NCBI GenBank assembly: GCA_902559305.1
Contig: CACEHK010000005.1
Location: 1-52,017, forward strand
Source of the DNA: an uncultured Pelagibacteraceae bacterium
GTDB taxonomy: Bacteria; Pseudomonadota; Alphaproteobacteria; Pelagibacterales; Pelagibacteraceae
Direction of reading: 5' to 3'
Length of the DNA: 52,017 bases
The position numbers were made by a program, and so were the translations under genes. Below are positions 34,631 to 43,469 of the stretch, in pieces. The notes below the pieces were generated by a model. That model made no database searches. It saw only the letters and a program-made list of their open reading frames with translations, and was not told the origin of the DNA. Each line of letters starts with the position of its first letter. The stretch's first letter is position 1.

Positions 34631-35512
34631 ATGCTTTCCAAAAATCAATTAGGCTTTTTGTACATGTTTATGTCTGTTTGTGCATTTTCTATAATGGATT
34701 TAATTGTAAAATGGTCAGATTCATATCCTTTAGGACAAGTGCTATTTTTTAGAGGTTTTTTTGGTTTAGTATTTTATTTTTTTATTATTCCAAGAGAAAG
34801 AATTAAAAATTTTTATTATACAAAAAGAGCTGGATTACATTTTTTAAGATGTTTGTTTGGTTTAATAGCTCTTATCTCAATATTTATTGCTTTAAGAAAC
34901 TTACCTCTAGCAACTGTAGTAAGCATTTCGTTTGCAGCGCCCATTTTTACAACTATTTTTTCGATTTTTTTACTTAGTGAAAAGGTTGGATTATATAGAT
35001 GGCTTGCAGTGATAGTAGGATTTATAGGTATTATAGTTATTACTGAACCTGGGTTTTCAACATTAAATATTTATTTTATTTACCCAATAATTTTTTGTTT
35101 AGGCTTATCATATGTTGCAATAGCTATAAGACAATTATCAACCACCGAACCGATTTGGTTAATTTCTTTAAATTTTTCAGCGGCAATAACTATAGCAAGT
35201 TTTTTTACAATACCTTATGGATGGGTGATTCCAGATTTTAAAGATTTTATTTTATTATCTCTAATAGGTATTTTTGGGGGAGTAGCAAATTTATGGCTAA
35301 GTCAATCTTATAAATTTTCAGAAGTTTCTCTTGTAACACCCTTAAAATATTTAGCTTTAATTTTTGCAATACTTTTTGGATATTTTATTTGGGAAGAAAT
35401 ACCATCAGTGAAAACTTTATTAGGAGCATTACTAGTTATAATTTCTTCAGTGATTATCTTTAGAAGAGAAATATCTCTAAAAAAACAACCTTCAACAACT
35501 AGACATGACTAA
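34631..35512 (+). CDS. EamA/DMT-family transporter
   Basis: 293 residues with ten predicted membrane segments in two EamA repeats (about 10-140 and 150-285). Typical features include RGFFGLVFYFF and RNLPLATVVSISFAAPIFTTIFS in the first half, and SLVTPLKYLALIFAILFGYF in the second. Drug/metabolite transporters of this type move amino acids, nucleosides or other small solutes; the substrate cannot be told from sequence. Its end overlaps the alkylbase glycosylase gene by 8 bases. Confidence 0.88.
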   Translation: MLSKNQLGFLYMFMSVCAFSIMDLIVKWSDSYPLGQVLFFRGFFGLVFYFFIIPRERIKNFYYTKRAGLHFLRCLFGLIALISIFIALRNLPLATVVSISFAAPIFTTIFSIFLLSEKVGLYRWLAVIVGFIGIIVITEPGFSTLNIYFIYPIIFCLGLSYVAIAIRQLSTTEPIWLISLNFSAAITIASFFTIPYGWVIPDFKDFILLSLIGIFGGVANLWLSQSYKFSEVSLVTPLKYLALIFAILFGYFIWEEIPSVKTLLGALLVIISSVIIFRREISLKKQPSTTRHD

Positions 35513-36131
35513 AGCCCCCAAATATTGGAATAAGGCAAAAAAATATTTATCAAAAAAAGATAAAGTAATGAAAATTTTAATTAACAAATATAAAGAAAAA
35601 ACTTTAACTACAAGGAAAGATATATTTTTTTCACTTTGTAAAAGCATAATAGGTCAACAAATCAGTGTTGCAGCTGCAAATTCTGTCTTTAAAAAATTTA
35701 AATCTGCCTGTGGTGGAAAAATCAATCCAAAAACTGTAAAAAAAATTACAATTCAAAAACTAAAAAATTGTGGTTTAAGCAGACAAAAAGTTAAAGGAAT
35801 AAAAGAACTTTCAATTAAATTCTCAAATAAAACATTTAAACCTAATTTAATAAAAAAAATGAATGATGAAGAAGCAATAGTCTATCTTTCAACATTGAGG
35901 CAAATTGGAAGATGGTCTGCAGAAATGATATTACTTTTTACATTTAATAGAGAAAATATTTGGCCTATTCAAGATATAGGATTATTAAGAGCAATATCAA
36001 AAAATTATAAAAAAAAATATTTACCACCTAAAAAATTTGTTTATTTATTAAAAAAAAATTTTTCACCATATTGTTCTGTTGCTACATGGTATTTATGGAG
36101 AAGTATTGATGACGAGCCAATACAATATTAG
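35505..36131 (+). CDS. DNA-3-methyladenine glycosylase (AlkA/HhH-GPD superfamily)
   Basis: 208 residues. HhH-GPD fold: the CKSIIGQQISVAAANSVFKKF helix, the hairpin KLKNCGLSRQKVKGIKEL (about 90-107), then GRWSAEMILLFTFNRE and the catalytic aspartate in WPIQDIGLLRAI (near residue 155). No cysteine cluster for an iron-sulfur centre is present, which argues against endonuclease III or MutY. It removes alkylated purines from DNA. Co-translated with the upstream transporter (8-base overlap); no functional link between them is apparent. Confidence 0.9.
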   Translation: MTKAPKYWNKAKKYLSKKDKVMKILINKYKEKTLTTRKDIFFSLCKSIIGQQISVAAANSVFKKFKSACGGKINPKTVKKITIQKLKNCGLSRQKVKGIKELSIKFSNKTFKPNLIKKMNDEEAIVYLSTLRQIGRWSAEMILLFTFNRENIWPIQDIGLLRAISKNYKKKYLPPKKFVYLLKKNFSPYCSVATWYLWRSIDDEPIQY

Positions 36132-36135
36132 TAAT

Positions 36136-37026
36136 TTAATCTAACCATTTTTTATAATATTCTCTATTTTCTTTTAAATAGTTGGGTAATTTATTAAAAT
36201 CATAATTTAACAATTTAAGTCCAGATCCTATTTTGTTAATTCTTTTGTCAATAGTAAGGTCATATATTGCCTCTTTATTTTTAATAATTTCTTCAATTTG
36301 GCTTAGACTCAATGGATTTTGATCAAATTCCCGATGATGCAAATATGATTTTAATTTATATTCAATTTCTTCTGGAGATTTTAAATTAGAAAAATGCCAT
36401 CCTCCATTATCAAAAAATTTTATACTATTAAATTTTTTATCAGAAAATAAAATATCAATCCTAAGTATTGAATATTTTTTATCTTTAATATTTCTAAGCC
36501 ATTGGGGGCTCAATAGATTTTTTTTTTTACAACCTTTAGTTCCCACCCAAGTTATATTTGGTAACTTTAAGTTAAATTTATAATAAAACATATCCTGACG
36601 AAATAAGAAAATTTTTTCTTTAATTTTTTTAAAATTTATATTTTCAAGGTTTGGTATTTCATCAACATCAGAGATAAGTATAATGTCATTTTCATTAGCA
36701 TTATTAATTCCTTCAGAAATATAATTTCTGTGTGCATTTTCTCGTCTCAATGCATTCATTATATATTTATTTGTTTTAAGTTCTTCTTTATCGTCAATTG
36801 TAATTTTTTCTAAATCTTCTTCTATTTTGTCGTAAACTAAATAAATTATTTTATCTTTAAATTTTTGAAATTTTTTAATATCAAATTTTAACTCTCTTTT
36901 TTCACCTTTGTGTGTATAAACACTTTCTACAATTACGAAATAATCTATATACTTATCTAAAACATTTAGTCTTAGATCCAAGATAACATCTTCATCAAAA
37001 TACATGAAACAATCAAAAATTTTCAT
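36136..37026 (-). CDS. Glycosyltransferase family 17 protein
   Basis: 296 residues. The beginning IFDCFMYFDEDVILDLRLNV, the VIVESVYTHKGEKREL segment, the metal-binding ILISDVDEIPN (DVDEIP about 120-125), and the later GWHFSNL are GT17 motifs, the family of the beta-1,4-GlcNAc transferase of N-glycans. In marine bacteria such genes usually lie among surface-sugar genes, but here it stands alone between a DNA-repair gene and a cytochrome gene. It probably adds a sugar to a surface polymer; donor and acceptor are unknown. Base composition resembles the neighbours. Confidence 0.85.
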   Translation of the reverse strand: MKIFDCFMYFDEDVILDLRLNVLDKYIDYFVIVESVYTHKGEKRELKFDIKKFQKFKDKIIYLVYDKIEEDLEKITIDDKEELKTNKYIMNALRRENAHRNYISEGINNANENDIILISDVDEIPNLENINFKKIKEKIFLFRQDMFYYKFNLKLPNITWVGTKGCKKKNLLSPQWLRNIKDKKYSILRIDILFSDKKFNSIKFFDNGGWHFSNLKSPEEIEYKLKSYLHHREFDQNPLSLSQIEEIIKNKEAIYDLTIDKRINKIGSGLKLLNYDFNKLPNYLKENREYYKKWLD

Positions 37027-37049
37027 AGATCTATTTAATTCTTACCATT

Positions 37050-37104
37050 GATACTTGCTAGAAAAAAGTATCTTTAGTAGATTAATAATTAAATTAATTA
37101 TTAA
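37050..37104. repeat. Two inverted repeats in the GT17/cytochrome divergent promoter region
   Basis: Within the 94-base gap, GATACTT (37050-37056) and AAGTATC (37066-37072) form a perfect 7-bp inverted repeat with a 9-base loop. Ten bases on, TTAATAATTAA/TTAATTATTAA (37082-37092 and 37094-37104) form a perfect 11-bp palindrome around one central base. They lie 17 to 70 bases before the cytochrome c ATG. Either could be an operator for the purine block or for GT17. Chance palindromes are more frequent in AT-rich DNA, so support is moderate. Confidence 0.45.
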
Positions 37105-37120
37105 TAATTTAAAGAAAATT

Positions 37121-37423
37121 ATGAAATTTTTTATCTGCATTGTGACGTTAGTATTACTAAAACAAACTTTATTTGCAGATGAAATCTTAGAATTAGGAAA
37201 GAATATTTTTTTAGAAAAAGGAAACTGTGCTACTTGTCATGCTTTAAGTGATGCTGGATCGAATGTTGATATCGGACCAAATTTGAACTTAATTAAGCCA
37301 GATATTGGAAGGGTAGTTATGGCAGTAACAAACGGTATTGGAGTAATGCCAGCATATGAAGGTGTATTAACATCCAAAGAGATCGAAGCAGTTGCGTTGT
37401 ATGTTTCAGAAAAATCAAAGTAA
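37121..37423 (+). CDS. Small periplasmic c-type cytochrome, likely electron acceptor of the urate oxidase
   Basis: 100 residues from the ATG at 37121, which gives a clean signal peptide (MKFFICIVTLVLLKQTLFA); an upstream TTG at 37055 is an unlikely start. One heme-binding CATCH (C36, C39, H40) and a candidate axial methionine M76 in GIGVMPAYEG, as in class I cytochromes. It heads the purine-degradation block. The PuuD-type urate oxidase at 42542 lacks the C-terminal cytochrome domain normally fused to that enzyme, so this protein is a good candidate for the detached domain. That link is an inference from context. Confidence 0.85.
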   Translation: MKFFICIVTLVLLKQTLFADEILELGKNIFLEKGNCATCHALSDAGSNVDIGPNLNLIKPDIGRVVMAVTNGIGVMPAYEGVLTSKEIEAVALYVSEKSK

Positions 37424-37428
37424 AATAT

Positions 37429-37923
37429 TTATTTAATAATTTCTTTTAATCTAGACATTGCAATTTTTTTTACCTGATTTTTTGCTTCCAAAAACTCTTC
37501 TTCTAGAGAATTGTTTATTCTTTCCTTAAATTTATTTAAGATTTCATTTTTATATTTACCTTTTACTGCAATAATAAAAGGAAAATTAAATTTTTTTTTA
37601 TATTCTATATTTAATTTTTTAAATTCGTCAAATTCTTCAGGTGTACATTCTTTTAAATTTGCTTGATTTTGTTCCATTTCAGAATTTTTAGTAAGTTTTT
37701 TTTCAACTGCCAATTCAGGATGTAGATTAAGAATTGTTAATATTGTTTCATTATCACTTTTTTCATAAATATTTATTATAATTGTTACAAAACTCTCTAA
37801 ATTATTAAAAGGTTTTAGGTTAAAAGCTTTTTCAGTTATCCACTTTGATTTTTCAAATACATTTCCAAAAATTGATAAAAATTCAGATTTATCAAGAGTA
37901 TTAATTTTTTTTAAATCAATCAT
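37429..37923 (-). CDS. uraD: 2-oxo-4-hydroxy-4-carboxy-5-ureidoimidazoline decarboxylase
   Basis: 164 residues. The OHCU-decarboxylase motif is well kept: catalytic H68 in LHPELA, then EMEQNQANL, EFKKLNIEYKKKFNFPFIIAVKGK and the arginine in ILNKFKERINNS. It stereospecifically decarboxylates OHCU to S-allantoin, the last step of urate breakdown. It is transcribed in the opposite direction to uraH, with a 61-base divergent promoter region between them. Confidence 0.93.
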   Translation of the reverse strand: MIDLKKINTLDKSEFLSIFGNVFEKSKWITEKAFNLKPFNNLESFVTIIINIYEKSDNETILTILNLHPELAVEKKLTKNSEMEQNQANLKECTPEEFDEFKKLNIEYKKKFNFPFIIAVKGKYKNEILNKFKERINNSLEEEFLEAKNQVKKIAMSRLKEIIK

Positions 37924-37984
37924 TGTAGATTTTATTTTAGTTGTTATTTATTAATTACTCAATATTGTATATACCTTTAATCTT

Positions 37985-38335
37985 ATGACAAAATTAACAA
38001 CACATGTTTTAGATGTTTATTCAGGTAAACCCGGAGCTGGAATAAAAGTAGAATTATATTATTTTAACAACAATAAAAGAGAAAAAAAAAAAACATTAAT
38101 ATTAAATGAAGATGGTAGAGCTGATAAACCATTGCTTGAGGGTGAAGATTTTTTAAATGGTAAATATGAGTTAGTTTTTTTTATTGGAGAATATTTTAAA
38201 CATATAATGAAATCAGATGAGCCACCTTTTTTAGATGATGTGGCTGTTAGATTTGGTATTTCAAATTCAAAAGATCATTACCATGTTCCTTTGCTCGTTT
38301 CTCCATGGAGCTATTCTACTTATAGAGGTTCTTAG
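37985..38335 (+). CDS. uraH: 5-Hydroxyisourate hydrolase (transthyretin-like)
   Basis: 116 residues. N-terminal TTHVLDVYSGKPGAGI with active-site H7, the DGRADKPL segment with R45, and the diagnostic C-terminal tetrapeptide YRGS (113-116) that separates HIU hydrolases from transthyretins. It hydrolyses 5-hydroxyisourate to OHCU. No signal peptide, so it acts in the cytoplasm. First gene of a plus-strand run: the xdhA GTG start begins on the very next base after its stop. A possible -10 TATATA lies at 37968-37973, but no convincing -35 is seen. Confidence 0.95.
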   Translation: MTKLTTHVLDVYSGKPGAGIKVELYYFNNNKREKKKTLILNEDGRADKPLLEGEDFLNGKYELVFFIGEYFKHIMKSDEPPFLDDVAVRFGISNSKDHYHVPLLVSPWSYSTYRGS

Positions 38336-39772
38336 GTGATTACTAATAAAGTTCAATTTATTTATGAAAATAAATTAATTGAATTAGAAAATCCTGACCC
38401 AAACCAAACCATACTTAATTTTATAAGAGATGAGTTAAAAAAAACTGGCACTAAAGAGGGGTGCGCGGAAGGCGGATGTGGTGCTTGCACAATAGTGCTA
38501 GGAGAATTAGAAAATAAAAAAATTAAATATAAAGCAATTAATTCTTGCATATCTTTCACACCTACATTGCACGGAAAACAACTCATAGTTGTTGAGAATT
38601 TAGTTTCAAAAAATGGTTATTATCATCCTGTTCAAGAGGCAATGGCAAAATATCATGCATCCCAATGCGGATTTTGTACGCCAGGTTTCGTTATGTCCAT
38701 TTTTGCAATGTCAAAAAATAAAAAAAATAATAATAAGGATGATATTAAAGATGCAATATCGGGAAATCTATGTAGATGCACTGGCTATAGACCCATTATC
38801 GAAGCGGCTAAAAATATAAAAAAAACACATTCTGATGAATTCTATAAAAATAGTAAAAAAACCATAAATCTTTTAAAAAAAATTCACTCCAAAAGTATAA
38901 TTATTGAGAATAAAAATAAAAAATATTTTGCACCTAAAACAATAAACGAATTAAGAAAATTAATTAAAAAAAATCCTGACTCTGATTTTTTAAGTGGTGG
39001 TACTGATTTATCATTGAAAGTCACTAAAGATAGACAGGAAATAAAAAAAATTATTAATTTAAACAACATAAAAGAGCTCAATTTTATTAAAAAAAAAAAT
39101 AATGAAATTATTTTTGGTTCTACAACTCCCCTTATACAGGTTGAAAAATTTATTTTAAAATATTATCCAGACTTTTATAATATATTAAGAAGATATGGCT
39201 CTGTTCAAATAAGAAATGTTGGAACAATAGGAGGAAATATAGCCACTGCTTCTCCAATAGGAGATACCTTGCCTTTACTTTTATCTTTGAATGCAAAAAT
39301 AATAATTCAAACAAAAAATGGTAATAAGCAAATTTTGCTTAATAACTTTTTCATCAAATATAGAAAAACAAAATTAAAAAAAGGAGAATTTATAAAATCT
39401 ATTATTATTCCTATTTATAAAAACCATAATTTTAAAGCCTATAAAATATCAAAGAGATTTGATGATGATATCTCATCTGTTTGCGCTTCTTTTAACTTTA
39501 AAATTAAAGATCAAAGAATTCAAGATGTAGCCATTGCTTATGGAGGTATGGCAGAAATTCCAAAAAGAGCAAAGAATTGTGAGAACTTTTTGAAAAATTC
39601 AAAATTTTCAGAGGATACATTTGAAAAAGCAAAAAATTTATTAAAAAGAGATTTTAATCCTATTTCTGACATGAGAGCTTCAAGACAATATAGATTAGAA
39701 GTTGCTGAAAACTTATTAGTAAAATTTTTTATAGAAACAAAAACAAAAAAATTATTTAGAGTTTATCAATGA
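38336..39772 (+). CDS. xdhA: Xanthine dehydrogenase small subunit (2Fe-2S and FAD domains)
   Basis: 478 residues from a GTG directly abutting the uraH stop. The plant-ferredoxin-type cluster has C43, C48, C51 (GCAEGGCGACTIV) and C71; the second cluster uses QCGFCTPGF and LCRCTGYRP. The FAD domain follows from about residue 190 (FLSGGTDLSLKV, NVGTIGGNIATASPIGD). It passes electrons from the molybdenum subunit to NAD+. Its 3' end overlaps xdhB by 4 bases. Domain order matches bacterial XdhA. Confidence 0.95.
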   Translation: MITNKVQFIYENKLIELENPDPNQTILNFIRDELKKTGTKEGCAEGGCGACTIVLGELENKKIKYKAINSCISFTPTLHGKQLIVVENLVSKNGYYHPVQEAMAKYHASQCGFCTPGFVMSIFAMSKNKKNNNKDDIKDAISGNLCRCTGYRPIIEAAKNIKKTHSDEFYKNSKKTINLLKKIHSKSIIIENKNKKYFAPKTINELRKLIKKNPDSDFLSGGTDLSLKVTKDRQEIKKIINLNNIKELNFIKKKNNEIIFGSTTPLIQVEKFILKYYPDFYNILRRYGSVQIRNVGTIGGNIATASPIGDTLPLLLSLNAKIIIQTKNGNKQILLNNFFIKYRKTKLKKGEFIKSIIIPIYKNHNFKAYKISKRFDDDISSVCASFNFKIKDQRIQDVAIAYGGMAEIPKRAKNCENFLKNSKFSEDTFEKAKNLLKRDFNPISDMRASRQYRLEVAENLLVKFFIETKTKKLFRVYQ

Positions 39773-42069
39773 AAAATATTGACAATTACATAAGTGAAAT
39801 AAGACCCCATGACAGCGCATATAAGCATGTCAGTGGTTCTGCCGAGTATACTGATGATATAAAGGAACCTCATGATACTCTTTTTGGAGCAATTGGCTGG
39901 AGTAAAAAAGCTTATGCAAAAATAAAAAAAATTGATTTAAATGAAGTAATTAATAGTGAGGGTGTAGTTTCAGTAGTTAATTATTTAGATATACCAGGCC
40001 GTAACGATGTAGGGCCGGTTTTTGATGGTGATCCAATTTTTGTAAAAGACAAAAGTGAGTTTTTTGGACAACCAATTTTTGCAGTTGCAGCAACTAGTAT
40101 TGAATTAGCAAGAAAAGCAGTATTAAAAGCTAAAATAAATTATATAGAATATAAACCAATCGTCACTCTTAAAGATTCATTAAATAAAAAAAATTTTCTT
40201 TTTGATATTAGAAAAATTAACAAAGGAAATGCTCAAAAAAAAATTTTGAAATCAAAACATAAGTTAAAAGGAAATTTTACTACGGGGAGCCAAGAACATT
40301 TTTATCTAGAGGGTCAAGTTGCATTTGCAGTCCCTAAAGAGGATAATGAAATGATAGTTTACAGCTCTACTCAACATCCATCCGAAACCCAACAACTCAT
40401 TGGAAAAATGCTTAATCAAAAAAGCAATTCTATTACAGTCGTTGTTAGAAGAATAGGTGGAGGTTTTGGTGGAAAAGAAACAAATTTTATGACTTCAGCC
40501 ATATGTTCACTTCTAGCTTATAAGACAAAAAAACCAGTTAAACTGAGATTGGATAGAGACGATGATATTATTTTAACTGGTAAGAGACATGAATTTTTTT
40601 CAGAATATGAAGTTGGATTTGATGACAAAGGAATAATACAAGGACTTAAAGTAAAATTAGCTTCTAAATGTGGGATGTCACCAGACTTATCGTATGCAAT
40701 AAATGAGCGAGCGCTACTTCACATAGATAACGCATATTTTCTATCAGATTTACAAGTAGAGAATTATCTTTGTAAAACAAATACATCAACTTCTACAGCC
40801 TTTAGAGGTTTTGGCGGTAACCAAGGAATGATGGCTATTGAAAATATTATAGATAATATATCAAGATTTTTAAACAAGGACCCTTTGGAGGTAAGAAAAA
40901 ATAATTTTTATAAAAAAAATAAAAAAAATACCACCCACTATGGGATGACAATTCAAGATAATATAATTAATGAATTATTTGAAAAGTTAGTGCGAGACGC
41001 AAAATATTTAAAAAGAAAAAATGAGATTAAAAAATTTAATATTAAAAATAAAATAAAAAAAAAAGGAATTGCAATTACACCTGTAAAATTTGGAATATCT
41101 TTTACAACAATACATTTAAACCAAGCAGGGGCTTTGGTTCATGTTTATACTGATGGAAGTGTTTATTTAAATCATGGCGGCATAGAAATGGGTCAAGGTA
41201 CTCATACAAAAATTGCACAGGTTGTAGCAAATTCATTGGGATTACCTTATGAAAAGATAAAAATCTCCTCAACAAATACTGCGAAAGTACCAAATACATC
41301 TGCAAGTGCCGCTTCCTCAACTACTGACCTAAATGCAGCTGCAGCACTTAATGCTACGTCTAAAATAAAAAAAAATTTAGAAAAATTTATTAAGGATAAA
41401 TATAAGATATTTAGTAACGAAGAGCCAATATATAAAAATGAGTCTATTATATTTGGAAATAGATCTTTTGAATTTACAAAAATTGTAATTGAAGCATACT
41501 TAAATCGGGTTTCACTTTCATCTTCAGGTTTTTATTCAACTCCAAAAATTAAGTTTAATAAAAAAAAATTTACTGGAAGACCATTTTATTATTTTTGTTA
41601 TGGGGCCGCAGTGTCTGAAGTTATGATAGATACTTTAACAGGTGAAAATATTGTTGAAAGAGTTGACATATTACATGATGCAGGAAATGCAATAAATCCA
41701 GCGATTGAATTTGGACAGATCGAAGGAGGATTTGTACAAGGCCAAGGATGGTTAACTATGGAGGAAGTAAAATGGAATGATAAAGGAAAGATAACTACTT
41801 TTTCTCCATCGACTTATAAAATACCAGCAGTCAGTGATATGCCTAAAAAATTTAATGTAGAAATTTATAAAGAAGGAAAAAATGTTGAAGATGTTGTTAA
41901 TAAATCTAAAACAACTGGTGAACCACCTTTGATGCTTGCTATGAGTGTGTTCTTTGCAATTAAAGACGCAATATCTTCTGTATCAAATTATAAAAAAATA
42001 CCAAAATTAGATGCTCCAGCTACAGCTGAAAATATATTGTTAAGTATTAAAGAATTGAAAAAAAATTAA
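39769..42069 (+). CDS. xdhB: Xanthine dehydrogenase molybdopterin-binding subunit
   Basis: 766 residues. Molybdopterin-binding RIGGGFGGKE (about 226-235), TAFRGFGGNQGM carrying the arginine that in xanthine dehydrogenases positions the purine, NHGGIEMGQGTHTK, and the catalytic glutamate E718 in TTGEPPLMLA. Presence of both the arginine and the glutamate favours a true purine hydroxylase over aldehyde oxidase or CO dehydrogenase. It oxidises hypoxanthine and xanthine to urate. The XdhC maturation factor normally found next to it is absent from this cluster. Confidence 0.95.
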   Translation: MKNIDNYISEIRPHDSAYKHVSGSAEYTDDIKEPHDTLFGAIGWSKKAYAKIKKIDLNEVINSEGVVSVVNYLDIPGRNDVGPVFDGDPIFVKDKSEFFGQPIFAVAATSIELARKAVLKAKINYIEYKPIVTLKDSLNKKNFLFDIRKINKGNAQKKILKSKHKLKGNFTTGSQEHFYLEGQVAFAVPKEDNEMIVYSSTQHPSETQQLIGKMLNQKSNSITVVVRRIGGGFGGKETNFMTSAICSLLAYKTKKPVKLRLDRDDDIILTGKRHEFFSEYEVGFDDKGIIQGLKVKLASKCGMSPDLSYAINERALLHIDNAYFLSDLQVENYLCKTNTSTSTAFRGFGGNQGMMAIENIIDNISRFLNKDPLEVRKNNFYKKNKKNTTHYGMTIQDNIINELFEKLVRDAKYLKRKNEIKKFNIKNKIKKKGIAITPVKFGISFTTIHLNQAGALVHVYTDGSVYLNHGGIEMGQGTHTKIAQVVANSLGLPYEKIKISSTNTAKVPNTSASAASSTTDLNAAAALNATSKIKKNLEKFIKDKYKIFSNEEPIYKNESIIFGNRSFEFTKIVIEAYLNRVSLSSSGFYSTPKIKFNKKKFTGRPFYYFCYGAAVSEVMIDTLTGENIVERVDILHDAGNAINPAIEFGQIEGGFVQGQGWLTMEEVKWNDKGKITTFSPSTYKIPAVSDMPKKFNVEIYKEGKNVEDVVNKSKTTGEPPLMLAMSVFFAIKDAISSVSNYKKIPKLDAPATAENILLSIKELKKN

Positions 42070-42071
42070 TT

Positions 42072-42542
42072 ATGAGCCAAAAAAATATTTTTATGATCAG
42101 AGCAATTGAACTTTCAATTGAAAGTGCAAAATCCAAGGGTGGCCCATTTGGTTCTGTTATTGTAAAAAATAATAAGATTATCGCTGAAGGTTCTAACAAA
42201 GTAACAATGAATAATGATCCAACTGCTCATGGTGAAATTGTTGCAATTAGAGATGCATGCCAAAAATTGAATACTTTTGATCTTTCCGGGTGTGATTTAT
42301 ACTCAAGCTGTGAGCCATGTCCAATGTGCTTATCCGCAATCTATTGGTCAAGAATTAAGAATGTCTTTTATGCAAACACCAGAATAGACGCTAAGTCTAT
42401 AGATTTTGATGATTCATTTATTTATTCTGAAATTAATAAAGATTTAGAAAGTAGAAAAATTAAAATGCACCAAATGCACAGAGATGAAGCTTTAGAGGCA
42501 TTTAAAATTTGGGAAGATAAAGAAGATAAAATTAAATATTAA
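42072..42542 (+). CDS. guaD: Guanine deaminase (cytidine-deaminase fold)
   Basis: 156 residues. Zinc-binding motif H53-x-E55 (TAHGEIVAIRDAC) and C83/C86 (CEPCPMCLSAIYW). The C-terminal extension with IYSEINKDLESRKIKMHQM is like the Bacillus GuaD family, and the YANTRIDAKSIDFDD loop fits it too. It would deaminate guanine to xanthine, supplying XdhAB just upstream. tRNA adenosine deaminase TadA is the main alternative; the long C-terminal tail and the purine operon argue for GuaD. It overlaps the puuD start by one base. Confidence 0.88.
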   Translation: MSQKNIFMIRAIELSIESAKSKGGPFGSVIVKNNKIIAEGSNKVTMNNDPTAHGEIVAIRDACQKLNTFDLSGCDLYSSCEPCPMCLSAIYWSRIKNVFYANTRIDAKSIDFDDSFIYSEINKDLESRKIKMHQMHRDEALEAFKIWEDKEDKIKY

Positions 42543-43453
42543 TGGAAATTTTATCATATTCGATGAAATGGTTGGAACTCACTTTAAGATGGGGTCATGT
42601 ATTATTTGCAATTTTATGGGTAGGTAATAGTTTTTTATTTAATTATTTAGACAATAAGCTAAATAAAAATATTTCAAGTAGAGATGTTGATGCTGAAGGA
42701 TATTTAATGCATTCAGGTTATTATTATAAGTTAACAAGATTAAAAAGTTCTCCCCCAATTAATTATTTGAAAAGTTTGGTTATTTTTAAATGGCAAAGTT
42801 ATCTAACATTCATTACTGGAATTTTATTACTTGCAGTAATTTATTATTATAGACCTGAAATATTAATGGTTGATAAAAAAGTTTTAAATATGCTTCCCTC
42901 AACTGCAATAATTATATCTATTCTTTCTTTAGTTGCCTCTTGGTTGATCTATGATTTTTTGTGTAAGTCAAATCTTATTAAAAATGATATTTTATTTCTA
43001 TCAACAATTTTTATTTTACTTATTTTATTGTCATATGGTTTTACTGAAATATATGGACCAAAATTTGCGTTTTTAAGCGTAGGTTTAGTGATAGGCACAA
43101 ATATGTTTGGAAATGTATTTACTGTAATTATTCCAAATCAAATGAACATAATTAATAGTACTAAAAAAAAAAAAAAATTTGATTTGAGTTTATCTTTATC
43201 CGCTAAGCAAAGATCTATACATAATAATTATTCAACTTTTTTAGTTTTATTTATAATGTTATCAGGTCACTACAGCTTTATAGTTTATAATAAATACAAT
43301 TGGTTAATTTTGAGCGCTATTGCAGTAATCTCAGTTTTAGCCAGACATTATTTCAACTTAAGAGGAAGAAACATTCATAGGTTGTATATTTTGGTAACAT
43401 CGATTTTACTTTTAATTTTACTTGCAGTTTTAATATTAATTTTTAAAAATTAA
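42542..43453 (+). CDS. puuD: PuuD-type integral-membrane urate oxidase, lacking the cytochrome c domain
   Basis: 303 residues with about eight membrane segments. The start WLELTLRWGHVLFAILWVGNSF and the paired histidines in membrane segments resemble the urate hydroxylase domain of PuuD. Characterised PuuD proteins carry a C-terminal cytochrome c domain; this one ends right after a membrane helix (LLLILLAVLILIFKN) with no CxxCH. It converts urate to 5-hydroxyisourate, the substrate of UraH, which closes the pathway in this cluster. The separate cytochrome at 37121 likely takes the electrons. No soluble UriC-type uricase or FAD-type urate hydroxylase is present. Confidence 0.87.
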   Translation: MEILSYSMKWLELTLRWGHVLFAILWVGNSFLFNYLDNKLNKNISSRDVDAEGYLMHSGYYYKLTRLKSSPPINYLKSLVIFKWQSYLTFITGILLLAVIYYYRPEILMVDKKVLNMLPSTAIIISILSLVASWLIYDFLCKSNLIKNDILFLSTIFILLILLSYGFTEIYGPKFAFLSVGLVIGTNMFGNVFTVIIPNQMNIINSTKKKKKFDLSLSLSAKQRSIHNNYSTFLVLFIMLSGHYSFIVYNKYNWLILSAIAVISVLARHYFNLRGRNIHRLYILVTSILLLILLAVLILIFKN

Positions 43454-43469
43454 TATTATAAAGATACTT

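Noticed and set aside
37055..37120. Longer cytochrome c starting at a TTG
   Set aside because: It would place about 22 residues before the signal peptide and read through the inverted repeats; the ATG at 37121 gives a standard signal peptide.
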